From: Pseudomonas sp. 8Z | GTDB taxonomy: Bacteria; Pseudomonadota; Gammaproteobacteria; Pseudomonadales; Pseudomonadaceae | NCBI RefSeq assembly: GCF_902506535.1 | Contig: NZ_LR733827.1 | Coordinates: 1,516,200-1,580,199 of the forward strand | Length of the DNA: 64,000 nt | Direction: 5' to 3' | Shown: piece by piece, positions 34,046 to 43,389 of the stretch | How the letters are laid out: each line of letters starts with the position of its first letter | Position numbering within the stretch: the stretch's first letter is position 1 | Made by a program: the position numbers and the translations under genes | Notes under the pieces: generated by a model | Told to the model about the DNA's origin: nothing | Seen by the model: the letters and a program-made list of their open reading frames with translations, nothing else | The model's database searches: none

Positions 34046-35665
34046 ATGGAACTTCTCCTCCTCGGCGCCGTTGCGGCGCTGATTTATTTCGTTATCCAAA
34101 GCACCAAACACCAGAAAGCCAGAGCTGCGCTTCTGCTTGAGCGGAGCTATCTGCAAGACAACATTAAGCAGCTCAACGAGCTTACGGAAGCACAACGGCG
34201 TGAAATCGAGGCATTGCTTGATGAGGCACGAGTAGCTGCTCAGCGCTACATCGAGCAAGGCAACAGACTGGCGACTCTCCAGGCACAGCTAGAGCGCTAC
34301 CAGGCTCTTACTGATGTGGAGGCTGAGGTTGCCCGACTGGATAAGGAAATCAAATCGCAGAAAGACGAGATGCTCAAGGTCACTCGCCAGCGCCTGGAGC
34401 AAGCGGAAGCAAGACTTTCGAGCGCGCTGCTTGAGGCCGAGCAAATTGTCGACTCTGCACATGCAAAAGCAGAAGAGATTGCAGGGGAGGCCTATGCTGC
34501 CGCAGGACGTTTGAAGGAATTGACAGAGGCGGCAGCCGCGATCAAGAACAAGATCGAAGGTTACGGCGATGCGTACATCATCCCGATTTATCACTTGCTA
34601 GATAACCTTGCTGAAGAAATTGGGTATACCGAGGCAGGCCAGAAGCTCAAGGATGCTCGCGAGCTATCAAAGCTTATGGTGAAGAATGGGCAGGCTGCCA
34701 TCTGTGACTATGCCGAGGCAAACCGTCGCACTACGGCGATCCGATTTGTCACGGACGCCTTCAATGGCAAGGTGGATTCAATCCTTTCTCGGGTCAAATC
34801 GGACAACCACGGGACGCTTGAAAAAGAAATCAGAGACTCGTTCGCCTTGGTCAATATCAACGGTGCATCATTTCGTAACGCCAGAGTCACTGAAACCTAC
34901 CTGCAGGCTCGCCTGGAGGAGTTGCGCTGGGCCGCAACGGCTCAAGCAATACGTGATCAAGAGCGCGCAGAACAACGAAGATTGCGTGAGCAGATTCGCG
35001 AAGAAGAGAAGGCTCGCCGAGAATACGAGCGAGCTATCAAAGAAGCGGCCAAAGAAGAGCAAAACCTACGCAAGGCTATGGACAAGGTCGAAGCGCAGGT
35101 TGCTGCAGCATCTGAGGCACAGCGCGCAGAGTTCGAAGCCAAGCTAGCAGCCCTTCAGGAGCAGTTGCGCCAAGCAGAGGAAAAGAACCAGCGGGCCCTC
35201 TCGATGGCCCAGCAAACCCGCACAGGCCATGTCTATGTCATCTCGAACATAGGCTCATTCGGTGAGGACGTATTCAAGATCGGCATGACTCGTCGTCTGG
35301 AGCCTAATGATCGAATTCGTGAGCTGGGTGATGCCAGCGTGCCCTTTGAATTTGACGTGCATGCCATGATCTTCAGTGAGGACGCTCCTGGCCTGGAGAA
35401 ACAGTTGCATCGCCACTTCCTGCGGCAGCAGGTCAACAAGGTCAATCCGCGTAAAGAGTTCTTCCGCTTAGGGATTACCAACATCAAGCAGGAACTCGAA
35501 GTACTGGGCGTGCAGACGCAATGGACCATGGCTGCTCAGGCTCGTGAGTACCGTGAAACATTGCAGATCGAACAACAGATTCTGGAAAACCCGGCCGTTG
35601 CTGCGGAATGGACGCGCCACCAAATGGAGTATGAAGAGGTGGAGGATGAGGCCGTCATCGATTGA
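34046..35665 (+). CDS. DUF4041 / GIY-YIG (T5orf172-Mug113) protein
   Basis: The 539-residue protein has an N-terminal hydrophobic helix (LLLLGAVAALIYFVIQ, residues 3-18), a long coiled coil (about 25-165), a DUF4041-like domain (about 166-300), a charged coiled coil (300-390, EQRRLREQIREEEKARREY) and a C-terminal GIY-YIG-type domain. The last has VYV at 396-398, KIGMTRR at 411-417, and a likely metal-binding Glu451 in GLEKQLHRHF. Proteins of this architecture occur in phages and bacterial islands; no activity is firmly assigned. It stands alone between conserved genes, with codon use less GC-rich than its neighbours, indicating acquisition. A nuclease or defence role is inference. Confidence 0.75.
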   Translation: MELLLLGAVAALIYFVIQSTKHQKARAALLLERSYLQDNIKQLNELTEAQRREIEALLDEARVAAQRYIEQGNRLATLQAQLERYQALTDVEAEVARLDKEIKSQKDEMLKVTRQRLEQAEARLSSALLEAEQIVDSAHAKAEEIAGEAYAAAGRLKELTEAAAAIKNKIEGYGDAYIIPIYHLLDNLAEEIGYTEAGQKLKDARELSKLMVKNGQAAICDYAEANRRTTAIRFVTDAFNGKVDSILSRVKSDNHGTLEKEIRDSFALVNINGASFRNARVTETYLQARLEELRWAATAQAIRDQERAEQRRLREQIREEEKARREYERAIKEAAKEEQNLRKAMDKVEAQVAAASEAQRAEFEAKLAALQEQLRQAEEKNQRALSMAQQTRTGHVYVISNIGSFGEDVFKIGMTRRLEPNDRIRELGDASVPFEFDVHAMIFSEDAPGLEKQLHRHFLRQQVNKVNPRKEFFRLGITNIKQELEVLGVQTQWTMAAQAREYRETLQIEQQILENPAVAAEWTRHQMEYEEVEDEAVID

Positions 35666-35824
35666 TGCCTCTTTTGGGGACAATGTCAGCAACTCATGGG
35701 TGCAGTCACGGTCAGAACCCTGCATGTTAGACCTTAAGAAACGCGTGGATATCGCCTTATTCAGGCATTTTTAAGGTGCTTATTGCTATGCTCGCGCTCC
35801 CTGATGCGGACACTGCGAGCCTGT

Positions 35825-36541
35825 ATGCCCGACGCCATGCCCCTTGCTCTGCCCTGGCACGAAGCCAAGCCGCTGGCCGATGCCTTCTTTGATCGTGATG
35901 CGCAGCGGGTCGCGCAGAACCTGCTGGGCAAGGTGATTCGCCATCGGGTCGGCGACCTCTGGCTCAGCGCGCGAATCATCGAAACCGAGGCCTATTACCT
36001 GACCGACAAAGGCAGCCATGCCTCACTCGGCTACACGGAAAAACGCAAGGCGCTGTTCGCAGATGGCGGGCACATTTACATGTACTACGCGCGCGGGGGT
36101 GATTCGCTCAACTTCAGCGCTCAGGGCCCTGGCAACGCGGTACTGATCAAATCCGGGCACCCGTGGATCGACGCCATCAGCGGGGCCGAGTCCCTTGCCG
36201 CTATGCAACGCAATAATCCAGACAGTCAGGGCCGGGCACGCCCAGCAGAACGCCTATGCGCAGGGCAGACGCTGCTGTGCAAGGCCATGGCCCTGAAAGT
36301 GCCGGACTGGGACGCGCAGCGCTTCGACCTGACGCGCTTGTTTGTCGAAGATGTCGGCGAACAGCCGCAGCAGATTATCCAATGCGCGCGCCTGGGCATT
36401 GCCCACGGGCGCGACGAACATTTGCCCTACCGTTTCGTCGATGCGGCCTATGCACGCTACTGCACGCGCAACCCAATGCGCCGTGGCCAGGTCGAAGGAC
36501 GCGACTATCAACTGTTGGTGCCGGAGTACGCCCCATCATGA
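35825..36541 (+). CDS. DNA-3-methyladenine glycosylase (AAG/MPG type)
   Basis: This enzyme excises alkylated purines in base-excision repair. It has 238 residues from MPDAMPLALPWHEAK; the start could also be at 35837. Family motifs are ARIIETEAYY (catalytic Glu), DKGSHASLGYTEKRKALF, GGHIYMYYARGG and NPMRRG. The family is normally about 200-230 residues. The stop overlaps the next start (ATGA). Confidence 0.9.
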   Translation: MPDAMPLALPWHEAKPLADAFFDRDAQRVAQNLLGKVIRHRVGDLWLSARIIETEAYYLTDKGSHASLGYTEKRKALFADGGHIYMYYARGGDSLNFSAQGPGNAVLIKSGHPWIDAISGAESLAAMQRNNPDSQGRARPAERLCAGQTLLCKAMALKVPDWDAQRFDLTRLFVEDVGEQPQQIIQCARLGIAHGRDEHLPYRFVDAAYARYCTRNPMRRGQVEGRDYQLLVPEYAPS

Positions 36542-37854
36542 TGCAGTGGTTCGACAATCTATCCACCTGGCTGCAAGGCAGCCCACACTGGCTGGCGCTG
36601 GCCATTTTTATAGTCGCGACCCTGGAATGCCTGGCCGTGGCCGGGATCATCATTCCCGGTACCGTGGTGCTATTCAGTCTCGCGGTGCTGGCTGGCAGTG
36701 GCGCCCTGGAGCTGTGGCAAACCTTGCTGCTGGCCTACGTCGGCGGCCTGCTCGGGGACGCCATTTCCTACGCGCTGGGCCGGCGCTTTCACCAAGGCAT
36801 CAGAGGCCTTCCCGTATTGCGCGATCACCCTCAGTGGCTCAGCGGAGCAGAAGGCTACTTCCAGCGCTACGGCGTCATCAGTCTACTGATCGGCCGCTAC
36901 ATCGGCCCGCTACGCCCGATGCTGCCACTGGTAGCCGGCATGCTGGACATGCCTGTGGTGCGCTTCATCTTGGTCAGCATGATCGCCGCCGCTGGTTGGG
37001 CCGTCGCTTATATGCTGCCCGGATGGGCGACCGGCGCGGCTCTTCGCTTGCCTTTGCCGGAGGGCTTTTGGAGCGCTGCCGGTATCGTCAGCGCCTGCCT
37101 GGCGGTGATGCTGTTGCTGATCATGCAGGCCAGCCTGCGTGAGCAACGCTGGAGCAGCCTGCTCGCGGCAGTTCTGAGCGCCATCGCGGCGGCGGCCATC
37201 CTGATTGGGTTCACCCATCTGGACAGCCTTGATCGCGGTCTGATGACCTTGGTGCAGAGCGAGCGCAGCGCCGCACTCGATCCGTTCGTGGTGCTGATCA
37301 CTCGGTTCGGCGACTTTCACATACAACTTGCCGCCGGCATCGTGCTCGTACTCTTGCTGCTGATTGTGCGGCGCTGGCAAGCCGGGCTGTTCGTCGCCTG
37401 CAGCCTGCTGCTCAACTCCGTCACCACCACGGGGCTCAAGCATCTACTGGAGCGCGCGCGACCGGATGTGCTGCTGCAGCCGCTGGACACTTACAGCCTG
37501 CCCAGCGGGCACAGTTCAGGAGCCTTCGCCTTTTTTCTCACCCTGGGCGTACTGGCTGGCCGTGGCGGCCCGGCACGCACGCGCCTGACCTGGCTACTGG
37601 TCGCCAGCCTGCCAGCCTTGGCCGTTGCCTTGTCGCGGGTTTATCTGGGCGTACACTGGCCCAGCGACATCATCGCCGGTGCCCTGGTCGCAGCGACGTG
37701 CTGCGCCTTGAGTCTGACCCTGACCCAGCGCACAACACTGCTGCAGCCGTTACCGCCGAGGGTATGGTGGCTGGTGCTGAGCATATGCGCAGCGCTGTTC
37801 GGTGCCATGGTCACCTGGCAGCTCTCCGCCACCCTGTTGCGCTACAGCTACTGA
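36538..37854 (+). CDS. DedA (SNARE-associated) / PAP2 phosphatase fusion membrane protein
   Basis: The protein has 438 residues. Residues 1-200 form a DedA domain (FIVATLECLAVAGIIIPGTV, GDAISYALGRRF, GRYIGPLRPMLPLVAGMLDM, which includes the conserved Arg/Pro pair). Residues 230-435 form a PAP2 domain with all three catalytic motifs: KHLLERARP, PSGHSSG and SRVYLGVHWPSD. DedA proteins flip undecaprenyl phosphate, and PAP2 enzymes dephosphorylate undecaprenyl pyrophosphate or other lipids, so the fusion could recycle the lipid carrier in one polypeptide. It is coupled to the glycosylase gene. Confidence 0.9.
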   Translation: MMQWFDNLSTWLQGSPHWLALAIFIVATLECLAVAGIIIPGTVVLFSLAVLAGSGALELWQTLLLAYVGGLLGDAISYALGRRFHQGIRGLPVLRDHPQWLSGAEGYFQRYGVISLLIGRYIGPLRPMLPLVAGMLDMPVVRFILVSMIAAAGWAVAYMLPGWATGAALRLPLPEGFWSAAGIVSACLAVMLLLIMQASLREQRWSSLLAAVLSAIAAAAILIGFTHLDSLDRGLMTLVQSERSAALDPFVVLITRFGDFHIQLAAGIVLVLLLLIVRRWQAGLFVACSLLLNSVTTTGLKHLLERARPDVLLQPLDTYSLPSGHSSGAFAFFLTLGVLAGRGGPARTRLTWLLVASLPALAVALSRVYLGVHWPSDIIAGALVAATCCALSLTLTQRTTLLQPLPPRVWWLVLSICAALFGAMVTWQLSATLLRYSY

Positions 37855-37856
37855 AA

Positions 37857-38441
37857 CTAAGCGTCGCCCTGCAGGCGCTCCAACAGCACCTGCAGGCGCT
37901 CCAGACGCAGTGTCGGGTCGCCCTGCTGCAGCAGTTCCAGCTTCTGCGCGGGTTCCAGCGGCAACAAGTAGGCTAGCTGGTTGGCCAGTTGCTGCTGGCC
38001 ATCGACCAAACTAGCCATACCGAGACCGGAGACCAGTGGATGCTCGGCCAGCGCCGTGAGCAGCGCGGCCAGATCGGCATGCTCGGGCAGCAGCGGGTAA
38101 TCGCTCTGCTCGTCCAGCCAGTGCACGTCGGCGATGGTCAACTGATCTGGCAGAACCTGGGCCCGCTCGACGCGAAAACGCCGGCCACCCTCGACACGGA
38201 TACCCAGCAGGCCATTGGGGCGCTGCTGGAAGTCGCGCACCAGCGCTTCGCAGCCGATGGCGGCGAACTGACTGGCCGCCTCGCCGGCCTCCTGCCCCTC
38301 GACGATGCACACCACGCCGAAGCCGCTACCCTGCTTCATACAGCGGCTGATCATGTCCAGATAACGCGCCTCGAATATCTGCAAATCGAGCATGCAAGCA
38401 GGAAACAGCACGGTATTGAGCGGAAATAAAGGCAGGTTCAT
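37857..38441 (-). CDS. LON substrate-binding domain protein
   Basis: The 194-residue protein starts at MNLPLFPLNTVLFPACML, the hallmark of the Lon N-terminal (PUA-like) domain, and continues LQIFEARYLDMISRCM and FGVVCIVEGQEAGE. It lacks ATPase and protease domains. Stand-alone LON proteins are widespread; the role is not known. It ends two bases from the convergent DedA-PAP2 gene. An ATG at 38501 would extend it by 20 residues, without family support. Confidence 0.85.
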   Translation of the reverse strand: MNLPLFPLNTVLFPACMLDLQIFEARYLDMISRCMKQGSGFGVVCIVEGQEAGEAASQFAAIGCEALVRDFQQRPNGLLGIRVEGGRRFRVERAQVLPDQLTIADVHWLDEQSDYPLLPEHADLAALLTALAEHPLVSGLGMASLVDGQQQLANQLAYLLPLEPAQKLELLQQGDPTLRLERLQVLLERLQGDA

Positions 38442-38502
38442 CGGTAGGCGGCCTTGCGCAACGTATCGGTGCTGCGCAGTGTGCCAGAGACGAACGGCCA
38501 AC

Positions 38503-39219
38503 TCACACTAGCAGCGCGACGCCCAGAGGCAGCAAGACGGCGGTAATCACCCCCATCAGGCTCATGGCCAGCGCAGCGAAGGCGCCACTTTCATCGCTGT
38601 CCTGCAGAGCCCGCGCCGTGCCCACGGCATGCGCGGTGATGCCCAGCGCCAAGCCCTGGGCAGCCGGATGATGCACGCGGCACAGACGCAAGATGGTAGG
38701 CCCGACAATGGCGCCAATGACCCCGGTGATCATCACGAACACCGCCGCCAGAGCGGCGATACCGCCGATTTGGTCAGCCACCAGCATGGCTATCGGCGAG
38801 GTCACTGACTTCGGCGCCATACTCATCAGCATGACCGGCTCGGCACCGAACACCCAGGCCAGGCCCACCCCCATGACGGTGGCAAAAGTACCGGCCAGCG
38901 CCAGAGTCAGGATGATCGGCCAGAACAATTGGCGAATACGCCGCAGATTCAGATACAGCGGCACAGCCAGCGCCACCGTCGCAGGGCCCAGCAACAGGGT
39001 CAGCGCGGCCACGCTGTTCTTGTATTCGGCAAAGCTCAGGCCGCTGAGCAAGAGGATGGTGATGACTGTCAGCATGGACACCAGCACCGGCTGCAGGAAG
39101 ACCCAGCGCGTGCGTTCATAGGCGGCCATGGCCAACTGATAGGCCCCCAGGGTGATGCCGATACCGAACAACGGGTGATGCGTCAGCGCCAGCCAGGCGC
39201 CCTGCCAATCGGGACTCAT
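38503..39219 (-). CDS. LrgB/CidB-type membrane protein
   Basis: This 238-residue protein has about seven membrane helices and the LrgB signatures LLGPATVALAVPLYLN, SMAPKSVTSPIAMLVADQIGG and GLALGITAHAVGTARAL. LrgB works with CidA/LrgA-type holin-like proteins in control of murein hydrolase export or metabolite transport. The start at 39219 overlaps the stop of the preceding cidA-like gene by four bases. Confidence 0.92.
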   Translation of the reverse strand: MSPDWQGAWLALTHHPLFGIGITLGAYQLAMAAYERTRWVFLQPVLVSMLTVITILLLSGLSFAEYKNSVAALTLLLGPATVALAVPLYLNLRRIRQLFWPIILTLALAGTFATVMGVGLAWVFGAEPVMLMSMAPKSVTSPIAMLVADQIGGIAALAAVFVMITGVIGAIVGPTILRLCRVHHPAAQGLALGITAHAVGTARALQDSDESGAFAALAMSLMGVITAVLLPLGVALLV

Positions 39220-39575
39220 GCGTCCTCCCGGCGTTGCTGGCGCTCGATCAGTTTTTGCATCAACCAACCGGCGAAAGCTACCGACAGTAGCAGTGAAAGC
39301 AACAAGGCACCGGCTACCGACCAGAAGTCAGCGGCGATATCACTGGCATAAGCCATCACCCCCACAGCAGGGGGCACCAGAATCAACGGCAGGTATTTGA
39401 GCAGACTGCTGGAGGCGACACTGAGCGGCTCGCCCACTTCGCCACGCAGCATGAGAAACACGAACAGCAGCAGCATGCCGATGATCGGCCCCGGCAGCAT
39501 GGGCAGTAACAACACATTGAGGGCAGTACCGAGTAGCTGGCACAACACCAGCCAGGACAAGCCGCGAAGCAGCAT
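39216..39575 (-). CDS. CidA/LrgA family holin-like protein
   Basis: The protein has 119 residues and four hydrophobic helices, with LLPMLPGPIIGMLLLFVFLM and YLPLILVPPAVGVMAY typical of the LrgA family. The start MLLRGLSWLVLCQ is chosen to fit family length. It forms a two-gene operon with lrgB. Confidence 0.92.
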   Translation of the reverse strand: MLLRGLSWLVLCQLLGTALNVLLLPMLPGPIIGMLLLFVFLMLRGEVGEPLSVASSSLLKYLPLILVPPAVGVMAYASDIAADFWSVAGALLLSLLLSVAFAGWLMQKLIERQQRREDA

Positions 39576-39815
39576 GAATCTATTCTCCGAACGACAGACG
39601 ATAACCGGCAGCGGCCTGAACACAGGCGTGCGCTCATCCTTGATGAGATGGCGGCCATTATAGGCCCGATGCTGCGGTATCGGCCCCGCTCTTGCTTATG
39701 CAGGCTGGCCTATGCCGCGTCATTCAGTCCACCTAGGCACACTTGACCGGCTGCCGCCCCCATGCTGATCTAGGCTGCAGCAGTTTCACGACACCTGCGT
39801 CCTCAAGGAGGAATC

Positions 39816-40271
39816 ATGCCCTTAGTACCCGTAGCAGAACTGAAGGATCACATCGGCAAGGAGCTCGGCAAGTCCGACTGGCTGACCATCGACCAACAAC
39901 GCATCAACCAGTTCGCCGAGTGTACCGGCGACCACCAGTTCATCCACGTCGACCCGGAAAAGGCCAAGCACACCCCGTTTGGCAGCACCATCGCCCACGG
40001 TTTTCTCTCGCTGTCGCTGATCCCCATGCTGATGGAAAACATCATGGTGCTGCCGCAAGGCCTGAAAATGGCCGTCAACTACGGCATGGACAGCGTGCGC
40101 TTCATCCAGCCGGTGAAGGTGGATTCGCGCGTGCGCCTAGTCGTGACCCTGACCGACGCCAACGAAAAAAACCCTGGCCAATGGTTGCTCAAGGCCCGCG
40201 CCGTACTGGAGATCGAAGGCCAGGAGAAACCGGCCTATATCGCCGAACCGCTGACCCTCTGCTTCGTCTGA
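39816..40271 (+). CDS. MaoC-like hot-dog dehydratase
   Basis: The 151-residue protein has the hydratase signature DHQFIHVDPEKAKHTPFGST followed by IAHGFLSLSLIPML, where Asp and His of the (R)-hydratase dyad are present. It resembles NodN/MaoC single-domain proteins. The substrate is probably an acyl-CoA, but its identity cannot be told. Strong AAGGAGG Shine-Dalgarno. Confidence 0.92.
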   Translation: MPLVPVAELKDHIGKELGKSDWLTIDQQRINQFAECTGDHQFIHVDPEKAKHTPFGSTIAHGFLSLSLIPMLMENIMVLPQGLKMAVNYGMDSVRFIQPVKVDSRVRLVVTLTDANEKNPGQWLLKARAVLEIEGQEKPAYIAEPLTLCFV

Positions 40272-40382
40272 TCCGCTGCGGCGGGCCTGCCTGGCCCGCC
40301 GCCTCAATCGTGCTCGGCTAGAGCAAGAACGCCCATGCATGGGGCATACTGCGTGTCGTTGCTTTCGACTCGGATGTCCACC

Positions 40383-42107
40383 ATGTTCTCAACGCCCCTG
40401 CGCCTTGCGCCCCTTTGCCTGAGCTTGCTGCTCGTCGCCTGCGACGACGTGCGCCAGGTGCTGCCGCCCAATGCCGTGCTACCAGACGGCGGACAGTACC
40501 GAGGGCAAGTGGTGAACGGCCTGCTACAAGGCCCAGGTCGACTCGACTACCGCAACGGGAGTTGGTTCGTCGGCCAGTTCAAGGACGGCCTGCTGGAAGG
40601 CACCGGCGAATGGCAAGGGCCAGGTGGCGAGCATTACCAGGGCGAGTTTCACGAAGGCATGTTTCACGGCCAGGGTACGCTCACCTACAGCGACGGCAGC
40701 CGCTACGAAGGCGCCTTCGCGCGCAACCGATTCCATGGCGAAGGCGTGCTGGAACAGGCCGGGCAGCGTTACCAGGGGGAATTTAGCAACGACCGATTCA
40801 ACGGCTTGGGTACGCTAACACTCAGCGACGGCAGCAGCTTCCAGGGCCAGTTCGTCAACGGCCAACCCGAGGGCCAGGGCGTACGCAAAGATGGCTACGG
40901 CAACCAGTACAGTGGCCAGTTCAGCCAGGGGCAGCTCAACGGCCAGGGCAGCTACACCAGCGGCGACGGCGACACCTACAGCGGCGGTTTCCAGAACAGC
41001 CAATTCCACGGCAAGGGACGCTATCAAAGCGGCAACGGCGAGGTCTGGGCAGGCGAGTTCGTCGACGGCTCGATGCAAGGCTCTGGCGAATATATCGGTG
41101 CCGACGGCAGCCGCTACCTGGGCCAGTTCGAGGACTGGCGCTACGAAGGTGAAGGTCTCCTGACGCTGGCTGATGGCAGCGTCTACCAGGGCCACTTCTC
41201 GGCAGGTCAATACAGTGGCGAGGGCCGCCTGGATCAGGCCGATGGCACGCGCCTGGCGGGCACCTGGCAACGCGGCCGCCTGATCCGCGACGCCGAGGGC
41301 CACCTACTGCCAGACAGCCTCGAACAAGGCCTGCTCAACCAAGGCCGCCTGCTCGATACCGCCATCGCGGCGCTGCCAAATTCGACACCACAGCGCGAAC
41401 TTTACGCCCTGACCCTCGCTGGCGACGGCAAACAGAGCGTGTTCATGCGTGAAGCCGACTATGTCGCCCGCCTGCTACGCGAACGCTTCGGTGCCTACGG
41501 CAACATCACCCTGGTCAACCACCGCGACCACCTCGCCGACCGCCCACTGGCCACGCGCGAGAACCTCGCCCGCGCAGTCAAAGCCATCGCCGAGCGTAGC
41601 GGCCCCGAAGACCTGGTGTTCATCTACCTGACCAGCCACGGCTCCCGTCACCACGAGCTAAATCTCGACCAACCCCGCCTGCAGCTCGCCGACCTGCCAG
41701 CCAGCGAACTGGCCGCCGTGCTCGCACCGCTGAAAGATCGCGACAAAGTGGTGGTGATCTCCGCCTGCTACTCCGGCGGTTTCATCCCGCCATTGAAGGA
41801 TGACAGAACCCTGATCATGACCGCCGCACGGGCCGACCGAGTGTCCTTCGGCTGCAGTGAGGATAACGACTTCACCTACTTTGGCCGCGCCCTATTCGCC
41901 GAAGCCCTCGGCGAAACAGACAACCTCGAACGCGCCTTCGAACTGGCCAAGGAACGCGTCGCCGAGCGCGAGCAGAGCGACGGCTTCGAACCTTCCGAAC
42001 CGCAGATCTGGGCGCCTCGCGAAGTGCTCCAGCAATGGCGCAACCTGCGTCAGAGTCAAGCCGAACGCGCCTTGAGCGCCGTGGCCAGCACACCTGCAAA
42101 CGACTAA
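40383..42107 (+). CDS. Lipoprotein with MORN repeats and a C13/caspase-like peptidase domain
   Basis: With the start at 40383 the protein has 574 residues; ATG at 40374 is an alternative. A lipoprotein signal ends LLLVACDD (Cys20). About ten MORN repeats follow (for example YEGAFARNRFHGEGVL and YQGEFSNDRFNGLGTL) to about residue 305. The C-terminal domain resembles legumain-type C13 peptidases, with the dyad His419 (IYLTSHGSRHH) and Cys462 (VVISACYSGGF). It should sit in the envelope. Proteins of this make-up are conserved in pseudomonads (near PA4016, from memory) without an assigned substrate. Confidence 0.85.
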   Translation: MFSTPLRLAPLCLSLLLVACDDVRQVLPPNAVLPDGGQYRGQVVNGLLQGPGRLDYRNGSWFVGQFKDGLLEGTGEWQGPGGEHYQGEFHEGMFHGQGTLTYSDGSRYEGAFARNRFHGEGVLEQAGQRYQGEFSNDRFNGLGTLTLSDGSSFQGQFVNGQPEGQGVRKDGYGNQYSGQFSQGQLNGQGSYTSGDGDTYSGGFQNSQFHGKGRYQSGNGEVWAGEFVDGSMQGSGEYIGADGSRYLGQFEDWRYEGEGLLTLADGSVYQGHFSAGQYSGEGRLDQADGTRLAGTWQRGRLIRDAEGHLLPDSLEQGLLNQGRLLDTAIAALPNSTPQRELYALTLAGDGKQSVFMREADYVARLLRERFGAYGNITLVNHRDHLADRPLATRENLARAVKAIAERSGPEDLVFIYLTSHGSRHHELNLDQPRLQLADLPASELAAVLAPLKDRDKVVVISACYSGGFIPPLKDDRTLIMTAARADRVSFGCSEDNDFTYFGRALFAEALGETDNLERAFELAKERVAEREQSDGFEPSEPQIWAPREVLQQWRNLRQSQAERALSAVASTPAND

Positions 42108-42137
42108 GCTCAGCGCTAACGGACAAGAGAGACTCGA

Positions 42138-42779
42138 ATGCATCTGACCCCACAGCACATCATGATCGCAGGGGCCACTGGCCTCACCGGCGAATACCTG
42201 CTCGATCGCCTGCTCAGCGAACCCACGGTCGCCCGCGTCCTGGCGCCGACGCGCCGTCCGCTGGCCAGCCATCCGCACCTGGAAAATCCCCTCGGCGACC
42301 TCGACCAGTTACTGAGCACCCTCAGCGGCCCCGTGGACACCGCCTTCTGCTGCCTGGGCAGCACCCTCAAACAAGCGGGCTCGCAAGAGGCCTTCCGCGC
42401 CGTCGACCACGATCTGGTGCTGGCCTTCGCCCGCCGCGCACGCGAACTGGGCGCGCGCCACCTGGTGGTGATCAGCGCACTCGGCGCCGACCCGCAATCC
42501 TCGGTGTTCTACAACCGCGTCAAAGGTGAAACCGAAGGCGCGCTAAAAGCCATGGACTGGCCACAACTGACCATCGCCCGCCCCTCCCTGCTGCTCGGCG
42601 CACGCCGCGAGTTTCGCCTGGGCGAACGCCTGGCCGCACCGCTGCTGCGCTGGCTGCCGGGCAAATACCGCGGCATCGACGCCAGCGTTCTGGCCCGCGC
42701 CCTCTGGCGCCTGGCGCTGGAAGAAGAGAACGGCACGCGCGTGATCGAATCCGCCGACTTACGCCGCCTGGGACGCTGA
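42138..42779 (+). CDS. NAD(P)-binding Rossmann-fold protein
   Basis: This 213-residue protein has the atypical SDR glycine motif MIAGATGLTGEYLLDRLL, HLVVISALGADPQSSVFYNRVKGETE (Ser and YNRxK in place of the usual catalytic YxxxK) and TIARPSLLLGAR. It resembles the HTATIP2/TIP30-like oxidoreductases. Substrate unknown. It is followed after four bases by the next gene. Confidence 0.85.
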   Translation: MHLTPQHIMIAGATGLTGEYLLDRLLSEPTVARVLAPTRRPLASHPHLENPLGDLDQLLSTLSGPVDTAFCCLGSTLKQAGSQEAFRAVDHDLVLAFARRARELGARHLVVISALGADPQSSVFYNRVKGETEGALKAMDWPQLTIARPSLLLGARREFRLGERLAAPLLRWLPGKYRGIDASVLARALWRLALEEENGTRVIESADLRRLGR

Positions 42780-42783
42780 CGCC

Positions 42784-43101
42784 ATGAGCAATCTGATCGA
42801 CGCACTGCAAAACGCCGACATGCTGGAAATCGACGGTCTGCACGCCTGGCAGTTCGAGCTGGACGATGAGCTGTCGCAAAAAACCGACGCCGATGCCGAG
42901 CAGCCCGTGCTGTGGATCGAATGCATCGACGGTCGCACCACACGTCGCTGGCAATTCAGCCTGAGCGCTGTGCGCGCCGCCACGCACGATGCACAAAACG
43001 ACATCTGGACGCTCACTGATACCAACGGCAGCCACCCGCTCAAGTGCTTTGCCGCCTTCCGCGGCGATAACCTTGATGAGGATGGCGACGAAGCGCCATA
43101 A
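42784..43101 (+). CDS. Small conserved Pseudomonas protein (DUF5629-like)
   Basis: This acidic 105-residue protein (MSNLIDALQNADMLEIDGLH) has the beta-rich centre TTRRWQFSLSAVRAAT and the acidic tail DNLDEDGDEAP. It resembles the DUF5629 proteins of Pseudomonas. No function is known. It is co-directional with and close to the Rossmann gene. The following 288 bases (43102-43389) hold no recognisable gene. Confidence 0.7.
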   Translation: MSNLIDALQNADMLEIDGLHAWQFELDDELSQKTDADAEQPVLWIECIDGRTTRRWQFSLSAVRAATHDAQNDIWTLTDTNGSHPLKCFAAFRGDNLDEDGDEAP

Positions 43102-43389
43102 ACCAGAGCAAGCCACCCGTGAAGGTCGAGCGCCTAGCGAACGCTGAGCCATGAAAACGCCGCATAGCGTTAACTGCGACGAAAAACCGCATTATGGGGC
43201 GGATGAGGTCATGAAAATAGCGCATCTGTCTGTAACCCGACCGTAACGCCCCTTGACGCAGAGCGCGCCTCACGCGCAGCATGGCCGCTTCATAAGCCGT
43301 GGTCACGACCACAACGGTGCTCCAGGATGGGCTGCGCCAGGGCAGCGGGAAGCTGACTGCGGCCACGACAGTCACTGGGGAACCGTTTC

